DNA from: JAVKFF01 sp040226215
Lineage (GTDB): Bacteria > Pseudomonadota > Alphaproteobacteria > DSM-16000 > Inquilinaceae
Direction of reading: 5' to 3'
NCBI GenBank assembly: GCA_040226215.1
Contig: JAVKFF010000154.1
Span: forward strand, 1-6,681
DNA: 6,681 nt
The translations under genes and the position numbers were made by a program. Shown here one piece after another: positions 1 to 4,995 of the stretch (position 1 is the first letter of the stretch; each line of letters begins with the position of its first letter). The notes under the pieces were generated by a model. It was not told the DNA's origin and did no database searches. It was given only the letters and a program-made list of their open reading frames with translations.

Positions 1-128
1 GGCACATGGCCCACTGGGCGCCGGGGCGCCTTGGGCGGCGCTGGCCGCGTCCCGCGCCGCCGGGGGGGACGCGGCGGGGCCCCCCCCTCGGGGGCCCCCG
101 CCGCGCCCCCTTCCGGCCGGCCGCCGAC
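1..128. other. GC hairpin / low-complexity contig edge
   Basis: No credible gene lies here. The stretch is almost pure G and C, with a G7 run near 62-68 and a C8 run at 80-87. It contains a long near-perfect inverted repeat: arm 71-84 pairs with 90-104, one base bulged, with a loop of about 5 nt. The hairpin lies just downstream of the beta-barrel gene stop on the minus strand. It could help end transcription, but no U-tract follows it, so it is not a canonical intrinsic terminator. The reading frames crossing it are antisense or GC-driven. Such sequence often breaks short-read assemblies, so individual bases here may be unreliable. Confidence 0.6.
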
Positions 129-755
129 TCAGTTCAGCCAGAGGCGGAGACCGCCCTCGACATTGTGCGAGGCGAGGTTCCAGTCGAAATCGCCGCCGAG
201 GAAGCCGGCCGACGGGTCATCCGCGCCGAAATAGCGGTACTGCACGAAGGCCTCAAGCCCGTCGCCGAGATCGACCGACGTGCCGGCACCAAGCTGGTAG
301 GCGAAGACCCGGTCGGCGAAAGTGACGACCGACGGACTGTTCTGGGAGAGCTCGGTGTCGGCGAGGCCGATGCCGCCGCCGACATAGGGCTGGAAGCGGC
401 CGAGATCGACGGGCAGGTCGTACCAGACATTCGCCATGACCGAGAGCGAGTCGGTGCTGAAATCGGCGGGGATCGGCACCATGCCGATGGTCATTTCGCC
501 GATATCGGCCTGGCGGTAGGCGACCTCGCCCTCGAAACGCAGGCCGTTGTCGAGCCCGTAGCCCATGGCGCCGCCAAAACCGAACCCGGTGTCGGTGGCG
601 CCGGTCATGGTGGGTATCGGCGATTCGAGCGACACGTCGTCGAAGAACGACACGCCGCCGAAGCCGCTGAGGTAGAAGCCCTCGTCCTGGGCGGTGGCGG
701 CACCGGCGGTAGCCAGGGCGGTCGCCGCGAGGATGGATGCAACGATATACTTCAT
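129..755 (-). CDS. Outer-membrane beta-barrel protein (OMP_b-brl / opacity-porin type)
   Basis: Predicted 208-aa outer-membrane beta-barrel of the small eight-strand kind. The start at 755 is preferred over upstream in-frame Met codons because a strong AAGGAGA site sits 6 nt before it and the protein then begins with a clean signal peptide. That peptide has Lys2, a hydrophobic stretch at residues 4-20 and a likely signal-peptidase I site ATA|QD after residue 22. The mature part of about 186 aa has alternating polar/hydrophobic strands rich in Gly and aromatics: FYLSGFGG, FGGAMGYGL, LRFEGEVAYR, QPYVGGGIGLA, AYQLGAGTSVDLGDGLEAFVQYRY and VEGGLRLWL. The PYVGGGIGLA pattern is typical of alphaproteobacterial Omp25/RopB-like and other OMP_b-brl proteins. 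Family members usually end in an aromatic residue (the Bam signal); this one ends LWLN, which is slightly odd. The barrel call is firm. The specific role (structural, adhesion or small pore) cannot be told from sequence. It is transcribed alone, away from its neighbours. Confidence 0.85.
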   Translation of the reverse strand: MKYIVASILAATALATAGAATAQDEGFYLSGFGGVSFFDDVSLESPIPTMTGATDTGFGFGGAMGYGLDNGLRFEGEVAYRQADIGEMTIGMVPIPADFSTDSLSVMANVWYDLPVDLGRFQPYVGGGIGLADTELSQNSPSVVTFADRVFAYQLGAGTSVDLGDGLEAFVQYRYFGADDPSAGFLGGDFDWNLASHNVEGGLRLWLN

Positions 756-1076
756 GGCCAATCTCCTTGCCTGGTCCCGAGCGGACGCGGACATGCCGCC
801 ACGCGCCCCGGGACGGTTGCCCCAATCAGGCTTCAGTGGCGGGTGGGATGACCGACCAAAGTGCTTGGGTATGCGATGCTGCAGGCCGTGCCGCGAGGCG
901 GACATCCGGCATGCGGGAGCCATCATCACAGCTCGTTGATCGCCTCGCAGTGATCCCGCTCACGCGTGCGGAATCCCACATTCCGGATACGTCGCCCGCG
1001 TCCATAGTCCGCTTCAGCCGACCGTCCGCCCTGCGGATCGCCGGCATGAGATGGACCTTCACGTGGGGGTGAGGCG
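756..1076. promoter_or_regulatory. Intergenic region between divergent genes, with two abutting palindromes
   Basis: About 320 bp without a convincing gene separates the minus-strand beta-barrel gene from the plus-strand 76-aa gene, so it should hold both promoters. Frames that stay open across it are antisense or unlike proteins, being rich in Arg and Ser with no domain pattern. Two perfect palindromic elements abut: CACGCGTG at 961-968 and CGGAAT-N5-ATTCCG at 969-985. This is an operator-like arrangement, but no known regulator consensus is recognised. I could not identify convincing -35/-10 boxes for either gene. Confidence 0.4.
762..768 (-). promoter_or_regulatory. Shine-Dalgarno site of the beta-barrel gene
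   Basis: On the minus strand the sequence reads AAGGAGA followed by 6 nt and ATG at 755. It decides the start: the upstream in-frame Met codons lack a comparable site and would hide the signal peptide. Confidence 0.75.
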
Positions 1077-1307
1077 ATGAACGATCTGGAGAACGTTTCC
1101 GACCGGCTCCTGGTGTTGATGGCGCGCGACGCCCTGTCACGCTCGGAGCGGCTCTCCGTCGACGGCAAACGGGAGTCGGCCTGGCGGTCGGCCTTTCTGG
1201 CCAGCGCCATCGCCATGGAGATCGCCCGCCGGGAGGGAGCGCGCACGGCCGAACTTCCGGGCCGCGCCGCCTCCATCCTGGATCGGGAGCGCGGCGGCTC
1301 CCGATAG
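1077..1307 (+). CDS. Small alpha-helical protein of unknown function (76 aa)
   Basis: I do not recognise a named family. The start at 1077 is supported by a purine-rich GGGGGTGAGG ending 2 nt before the ATG. The protein is predicted almost entirely helical: residues 5-22 (VSDRLLVLMARDAL) and 33-54 (ESAWRSAFLASAIAMEIARREG) form amphipathic helices, and the C-terminus is Arg-rich. It has no signal peptide or membrane segment and no Cys. The next small gene starts 75 bp downstream on the same strand and could be co-transcribed. A perfect 9-bp stem-loop overlaps the stop codon. The good ribosome site and ordinary codon bias argue for a real gene. A longer antisense frame (926-1420) is low-complexity Arg/Ser and is not credible. 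Confidence 0.6.
   Translation: MNDLENVSDRLLVLMARDALSRSERLSVDGKRESAWRSAFLASAIAMEIARREGARTAELPGRAASILDRERGGSR
1282..1305 (+). terminator. Stem-loop overlapping the stop of the 76-aa gene
   Basis: A perfect 9-bp stem ATCGGGAGC / GCTCCCGAT with a 6-nt loop GCGGCG spans the last codons and the first base of the TAG stop (1305-1307). No U-tract follows, so it is at best an attenuating or RNA-stabilising hairpin and not a classical intrinsic terminator. Confidence 0.35.
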
Positions 1308-1382
1308 GCGTCGGGCCGGCGGCCTGAAGAAGTACCTAAGCAGCACTTGCCGCGCGGTGTGTTCCCTTTACGTTCCATTCTC

Positions 1383-1589
1383 ATGACGCCACGGGAACTG
1401 CTGCATTTCGACATCGCCATCGCGCTTCGCGGCGTGGCCGGGCGCCGCGCCGGGCGCCGTCCCTACTGGGCGCTGGAGGCGGAAGAGGCGCGTCTGCGCG
1501 CCGAGGAGGTGCTGCGGCACCTGGAGCGCTGCGGCTGGCGGTTCGAGTTGCCGGCGAAGCACGGCACGCCGCCCGCCGAAGTCGGCTGA
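1383..1589 (+). CDS. Small protein of unknown function (68 aa)
   Basis: Hypothetical cytoplasmic protein, family not recognised. It starts MTPRELLHFDIAIALRG, followed by a basic segment (RRAGRRPYW, residues about 21-29), then a long charged helix EAEEARLRAEEVLRHLERCGW (about 32-52). That reads like an orderly soluble helical fold, and the helix could mediate self-association. The single Cys is in RCGW. The frame is also open upstream to a TTG at 1347, giving 80 aa. I prefer ATG 1383 because the protein pattern begins there, though neither start has a good Shine-Dalgarno. The gene lies 75 bp after the 76-aa gene and converges with the EAL gene. Short length and weak start signal keep confidence moderate. 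Confidence 0.55.
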   Translation: MTPRELLHFDIAIALRGVAGRRAGRRPYWALEAEEARLRAEEVLRHLERCGWRFELPAKHGTPPAEVG

Positions 1590-1703
1590 CCCCGCCCCCG
1601 CACGACCGAAAGCTATACGACCGAGAAGTCCTCACGCGCTTGTGACCGGTCCCGCGCCGGCACGACCTCAGGCTGTATCCGTCCCTGCCATCGTCGACCC
1701 CTT

Positions 1704-1722
1704 GGCCGGGATCGGCCCGGCC
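1704..1722. terminator. GC hairpin between convergent genes
   Basis: The perfect 7-bp stem GGCCGGG / CCCGGCC with a 5-nt loop lies between the plus-strand 68-aa gene (stop 1589) and the minus-strand EAL gene (stop 1765). It could serve as a bidirectional stop, but neither side has a T-run next to the stem, so this is tentative. Confidence 0.3.
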
Positions 1723-1764
1723 CCCCGCGGATGCGCAGGCGTTCCGCAGCCGGGCCGTTTTTAC

Positions 1765-2958
1765 CTACCGGCTCCCGCCGCGTCGCCTGCGCAGGCCGTT
1801 GGCGAGCATGCGGGCCACGCCGTCGCCCGCGAAGGCCGCGGAGGGCAGCGGCGGGGCGAACACGAAGCCCTGGGCCTGGCGGCAGCCGATGCCGCGCAGG
1901 AAGTCGAGCGACTCGATGGTCTCCACGCCCTCGGCACAGACCGGCAGGCGCAGCTGGTTGGCCAGCGAGACGAGCGCCTGCACCACCTTGCGGGCATCGC
2001 CGTTCTGGTCGATGTCGACGATCAGGGAGCGGTCGAGCTTGAGCTCGCTGAGCGGCAGGCGGTAGAGCTCGACCAGCGAGGAATAGCCGGCGCCGAAATC
2101 GTCCAGCGCCACGCCGATCTTCTGCCGGCGCAGCCTGGTCAGCACCTTGATGGCGGTGCTGACTTCGGCGATCGCCACCTGCTCGGTGATCTCCGCGGTG
2201 AACAGGTGCGGCGGCACGCCGGCGCGCGCCAGGCGGTCGGCCAGCCGGTCCGGTAGGTCGCGGTCGGCAAGCTGGGTGCGCGAGAAATTGACCGCCACGG
2301 GAATCGACATGCCGGCATCGATCCAGCGCCGCTGCTGGGCCAGCACCTGATCGAGGATGAGCTCGGTGAGATCGTCGATCAGCCCTTCCCGTTCGGCCAG
2401 CGCGACGAAGATCTCCGGCGAGACCCGCTCGCCACTGGGGAGCGTCCAGCGGGCCAGCGCCTCCAGCCCGGCCAGCCGCGGCGTGCGCTTGGCGCGGATG
2501 TCCACCTTGGGCTGGTAATAGGCCGTGATCGCCCGCGTCGCGATCGCCGCGCGCAGATCGCCGACGCTGATCGACGGCAGGGTCATCGCGGTGCGCAGCA
2601 CGCTGGTGACGCGCGGCACGGATAGCGGCTTGACCAGCGTGTCGAACATGTCGAGCGCCAGACTGGCGCCGGCCTCGCTGGCTGCACTCACCGCCTCCCC
2701 GTCATCCTCGCCCGCGATGATGATGCGCGCCCGGCAGTCATTTGCCGCCAGCCGGCGCAGCATGGCGATGTTGGCCGCGGTCTGGCGCTTGAGCTCCAGC
2801 ATCACGACGGTCGGGTCGACGCTACGCAGGTGGCCGAGGAGTTCGTCACCGCCGCCCGCTTCGCCGACCAGATAGCCGAGGTGGGACGCGACGTCGCCGA
2901 CGATCCTCCTGCTGTCTTCCTGCTCGTCCACGATCAGCAGACGATCCTTGGGATGCAT
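1765..2958 (-). CDS. Degenerate receiver domain fused to EAL c-di-GMP phosphodiesterase
   Basis: Predicted c-di-GMP-specific phosphodiesterase of 397 aa (401 from the alternative TTG at 2970; residue numbers below use the 401-aa form). Residues about 10-128 are a CheY-like receiver fold beginning LLIVDEQED. The phosphoacceptor position is Glu59 (VVMLEL) in place of Asp, the conserved Ser/Thr is Ala86 (IIIAGEDD), and Lys114 (LVKPL) is kept. The domain is therefore probably not phosphorylated in the normal way. Residues about 137-390 are an EAL domain with the catalytic set visible: E170-A-L in GLEALARW, N228, E260 in AEITE, D290-D291 in DDFGAGYSSL, K311 in LKLD, E347 in AEGVE and Q367 in QGF. 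Hydrolysis of c-di-GMP to pGpG is expected. There is no GGDEF domain and no membrane segment, so it should be cytosolic. ATG 2958 is preferred over TTG 2970 for codon type, but AGGA lies 4 nt before the TTG, so the start is not settled. It is transcribed alone. Confidence 0.88.
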   Translation of the reverse strand: MHPKDRLLIVDEQEDSRRIVGDVASHLGYLVGEAGGGDELLGHLRSVDPTVVMLELKRQTAANIAMLRRLAANDCRARIIIAGEDDGEAVSAASEAGASLALDMFDTLVKPLSVPRVTSVLRTAMTLPSISVGDLRAAIATRAITAYYQPKVDIRAKRTPRLAGLEALARWTLPSGERVSPEIFVALAEREGLIDDLTELILDQVLAQQRRWIDAGMSIPVAVNFSRTQLADRDLPDRLADRLARAGVPPHLFTAEITEQVAIAEVSTAIKVLTRLRRQKIGVALDDFGAGYSSLVELYRLPLSELKLDRSLIVDIDQNGDARKVVQALVSLANQLRLPVCAEGVETIESLDFLRGIGCRQAQGFVFAPPLPSAAFAGDGVARMLANGLRRRRGGSR

Positions 2959-3003
2959 CACTCTCGCCAAAACATCCTGACCCGGGGGCTGACAAAACTA
3001 CCA

Positions 3004-3034
3004 ATAGTAAACGCCAAAACTGATTCACTCTCAA
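3004..3034 (-). promoter_or_regulatory. Candidate promoter of the REC-EAL gene
   Basis: This is the most AT-rich spot in the window. On the minus strand TTGAGA (3029-3034) is followed 17 nt later by TTTACT (3006-3011), or 19 nt later by TACTAT (3004-3009). The spacing and composition fit a sigma70-type promoter with a leader of roughly 40 nt before ATG 2958. The -10 match is imperfect, so this is a prediction. Confidence 0.45.
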
Positions 3035-3042
3035 TTTGAATA

Positions 3043-3069
3043 GCGGCATGTCTCCTCTGAACATGCCGC
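3043..3069. promoter_or_regulatory. 9-bp inverted repeat, operator-like
   Basis: Perfect inverted repeat GCGGCATGT - 9 nt - ACATGCCGC. It sits 8 bp upstream of the candidate -35 of the REC-EAL gene and about 120 bp upstream of the divergent small membrane-protein gene. A third GCGGCATG half-site lies at 3092-3099. The position suggests a regulator-binding site in DNA more than an RNA structure. No known consensus is recognised. Confidence 0.4.
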
Positions 3070-3188
3070 GCAGCCGCGAATGCATCGCGCGGCGGCATGA
3101 CACGCGGTATCGCGAATTGCCGAGCGGCCATGCCGGAGGCTATCATCGGCACCGAGTCGCGAACGCAGCATCAGGGGACTGGACCAAT

Positions 3189-3434
3189 ATGGGCGCACTC
3201 TTTGGCGGGCTCGTCGGCGGCACGATCGGCATTCTCTATCTCATCGCCGGCCCGGTCACCTACATCATCTGCGTCGTCGACACCTGGTCGGGGTCCTCGA
3301 CGGTCGTGGTCAAGCTCCTGGTGAACCTGACGATCGACGCCTTCCTGGCCTTCATCTGGCCCCTGACCTGGATCGTCTGGCTGCTGCAGGAAGCCTTCGG
3401 CGGCACATCGCCGATCGAGGTCGTCTTCGGATAG
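3189..3434 (+). CDS. Small two-helix inner-membrane protein (81 aa), unknown function
   Basis: The frame is open further upstream, but the Met at 3189 is chosen because AGGGGA (3173-3178) precedes it by 10 nt and the hydrophobic protein begins there. Two membrane helices are evident: about residues 7-30 (GLVGGTIGILYLIAGPVTYI and on) and about 40-67, a long Trp-rich segment including FLAFIWPLTWIVWLL. They are joined by a short DTWSGSS loop, giving a hairpin topology with both ends on the same side. The N-terminus is Gly-rich (GGLVGGTIG), which allows helix packing. There are no catalytic motifs and no family I can name. It faces away from the REC-EAL gene, with the two promoters between them, and is 227 bp ahead of the exported-protein gene. 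Functional linkage to either is unproven. Confidence 0.65.
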   Translation: MGALFGGLVGGTIGILYLIAGPVTYIICVVDTWSGSSTVVVKLLVNLTIDAFLAFIWPLTWIVWLLQEAFGGTSPIEVVFG

Positions 3435-3646
3435 CCCGGCGGCGGCAGGACGCCGTCTGGCGGAACCACCCGCGATGGGCGAACGGTTTTCGTACCGCGT
3501 CCAGATCGCCGGCAACGGATCCGACCTCGACAAAAGAATTACAGGCCGCATGTCGAAGCCTTCCCCGGCATGCCAATCGGCGCGCATAGTCGTGTTTGGC
3601 GCCAGCCACGCTGCCTGATCGGACCGGCTGGCTCCCGACCAATCGC

Positions 3647-3654
3647 AGGGAGGA
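3647..3654 (+). promoter_or_regulatory. Shine-Dalgarno site of the exported-protein gene
   Basis: AGGGAGGA lies 7 nt before ATG 3662. It selects this start over an upstream in-frame start at 3596, which lacks a comparable site and would bury the signal peptide. Confidence 0.75.
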
Positions 3655-3661
3655 CACGGAC

Positions 3662-4549
3662 ATGCGACGCGGCGCATTCGTTATGGCGCTGGCACTCGGA
3701 CTGCTCGGCTCCGCCGCGTACGCCAAGGACGGGGCCCCGGCGCGCCTGACGGGAGCGCCCGGGAGCTATGCCTTCGTGCTTGGTGACGAGGGGGATGTCC
3801 TCACGGCCGCCTACTGGATCGACGCTGAGACGGTGATCGTCTTCCCGCCGGGCTCGGCACCGATCATCGAGCCGTCGATCACGCAGCTGTTCATGGCCGA
3901 CCGCGGCTTCCTGCCGACGCGCCTGATCGCCGGCGTGGTGCTGCTGAACCGTGCCTTCGACTACGCCGCGCCGCCCGTCCCCGGTCCGGATGGCGGCACG
4001 ACGGAAATCGCGGTCCGCGAGTTCAGCTTCGATCTCGATGGCGCGCCACGCACCGACCGGGCGGAGGACTACACCATCACACTGCACTGGTTGCCGGCCG
4101 AGACCCGCCGGCTGGGCGCAACCGAGCTCACCCTCTGGCCCTATCGCGGGACCAATCTGACGCGGCTGGGCAGAGTCGGGATGCGGCGCGAGGATGGCGC
4201 GGTCGAGCGCGTCTACCTGCCGGCCTTCGATCTCGACCTGGACGCCGAGACCTGGACCGACGCCGCGTCGATCCACTGGGGCGACGGCATGACCGCCTCC
4301 GCCGATCTCGGCTTCGAGGTCGCGCTCGCCAGCGCCGCCGGCACGCCGCTGGGCGACTGCCTGGAGGGGATCCGCGGCGAGCCGGCCTACGCGGTCTTCC
4401 TCGCCGGCTTCGCCGCCCTGGAGCAGCGCAGCATCCCCCTCCTGCGGCGCGGTACCACGGATGCGATGGAGTTCGGCCTCGCCGAATATATCGACCTGGA
4501 GCGGCGCTACGCTGTCGCCCGGCGGTTCCGCCAATGCCACGGTATGTGA
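3662..4549 (+). CDS. Exported protein of unknown function (295 aa)
   Basis: Predicted secreted or periplasmic protein, family not recognised. It opens with a textbook signal peptide: MRRG, a hydrophobic core at residues 5-18, then AYA|KD with cleavage after residue 21. The mature part of about 274 aa is rich in short beta-like segments and acidic, with patterns such as SYAFVLGDEGDVLTAAYW, FSFDLDG, TITLHWLP, ELTLWPYRG, YLPAFDLDLDAETW and ASIHWGDG. These suggest a beta-sandwich-like fold (inference). The last 60 residues look helical (FLAGFAALEQRSI, LAEYIDLERRYAVARRF). Only two Cys remain, C233 and C292, which could form one disulfide. There is no lipobox, no anchoring segment and no visible catalytic triad. 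It stops 21 bp from the convergent small membrane-protein gene. A 333-aa minus-strand frame covering the same DNA is an antisense shadow. Confidence 0.8.
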   Translation: MRRGAFVMALALGLLGSAAYAKDGAPARLTGAPGSYAFVLGDEGDVLTAAYWIDAETVIVFPPGSAPIIEPSITQLFMADRGFLPTRLIAGVVLLNRAFDYAAPPVPGPDGGTTEIAVREFSFDLDGAPRTDRAEDYTITLHWLPAETRRLGATELTLWPYRGTNLTRLGRVGMRREDGAVERVYLPAFDLDLDAETWTDAASIHWGDGMTASADLGFEVALASAAGTPLGDCLEGIRGEPAYAVFLAGFAALEQRSIPLLRRGTTDAMEFGLAEYIDLERRYAVARRFRQCHGM

Positions 4550-4570
4550 TCCGGAACGGCGGGACGCGCC

Positions 4571-4876
4571 TCAGGTGACCGAGAGCACGATCAGCCAGGC
4601 GAGCGCCGCGTAGCGCGCGATCTCCGCCACCGCGCGTTCGCCCTCGTGCCGGTCCGCCGCCCGCCAGACGCCGACCATGGCGAAGACGTTGTAGGGGATG
4701 GAGAGCGCGTAGCCGACCACCCAGGCGAGCACAGGCAGGCCCCAGGTCACCAGCGTCAGGAAGATCGCCGTCGTCGAGGCGTTCACCAGGACACCGCCCA
4801 GCACGGCCCAGCCCCACACCGCCCGCCCCAGCGGCGCGCCGCCGCGCCAGAAGCGCATGGGTGGGTCGAGGATCAT
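4571..4876 (-). CDS. Small multi-helix membrane protein (about 101 aa), unknown function
   Basis: Hydrophobic protein with about three membrane helices. The first two are AVWGWAVLGGVLVN through AIFLTLVTWGLPV, and LAWVVGYALSIPYNVFAMVGVW. A charged stretch ADRHEGERAVAEIAR follows, then a C-terminal helix AALAWLIVLSV. The order FWRG...LGRAVWGWAVLGG...YNVF..VGVWR(A/S)A looks like a compact family of uncharacterised alphaproteobacterial membrane proteins, recognised only by general pattern. The start is uncertain. ATG 4876 and ATG 4858 both lack a Shine-Dalgarno. The frame extends to GTG 4990, which overlaps the regulator stop as GTGA; that version adds a Pro-rich tail made by the 15-bp repeats. 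It follows the GlxA-type regulator on the same strand, so co-transcription is possible. Confidence 0.6.
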   Translation of the reverse strand: MILDPPMRFWRGGAPLGRAVWGWAVLGGVLVNASTTAIFLTLVTWGLPVLAWVVGYALSIPYNVFAMVGVWRAADRHEGERAVAEIARYAALAWLIVLSVT

Positions 4877-4935
4877 GGGGCCGAAGGTGCCGCATGCGGA
4901 AGCCGGCGTCGAGGGCTCGATGTTGCATCTCCGTC

Positions 4936-4995
4936 GAGGTGCCAGGCCAAGAGGTGCCAGGTCAGAAGGTGTCAGGCCAGAAGGTGTCACGCCAG
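4936..4995. repeat. 15-bp tandem repeat, four copies
   Basis: Four contiguous 15-bp units start at 4936, 4951, 4966 and 4981: GAGGTGCCAGGCCAA, GAGGTGCCAGGTCAG, AAGGTGTCAGGCCAG and AAGGTGTCACGCCAG. The last unit holds the final codons and TGA stop (4987-4989) of the regulator gene. The rest form the leader, or possible N-terminal extension, of the downstream membrane protein. Since 15 is a multiple of 3, copy-number changes would not shift a frame. Sequence just outside shows no further copies. Confidence 0.8.

Noticed and set aside
6..851. 281-codon plus-strand frame opposite the beta-barrel gene
   Set aside because: It is antisense to a well-supported outer-membrane protein. Its sequence is low-complexity Glu/Ala/Gly repeats typical of shadow frames, and it begins in the unreliable contig edge.
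926..1420. 164-codon minus-strand frame covering the 76-aa gene
   Set aside because: Arg/Ser-rich with no fold pattern and no ribosome site. The plus-strand gene in the same place has a good start signal.
1642..2256. 204-codon plus-strand frame opposite the EAL domain
   Set aside because: Antisense to an EAL domain whose catalytic motifs are all present. The shadow shows only Ala/Gly/Gln/Arg-rich composition.
3462..3488. Possible general-stress (EcfG-type) promoter GGAAC ... GGTT upstream of the exported-protein gene
   Set aside because: The spacer is about 18 nt and the second box is GGTT, not CGTT, so both features miss the usual GGAAC-N16/17-CGTT. It is too weak to annotate.
3539..4540. 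333-codon open frame on the minus strand opposite the exported-protein gene
   Set aside because: It is the GC-rich antisense shadow of a gene that has a strong ribosome site and a signal peptide. The translated shadow is Arg/Gly/Ala-rich and shows no domain pattern.
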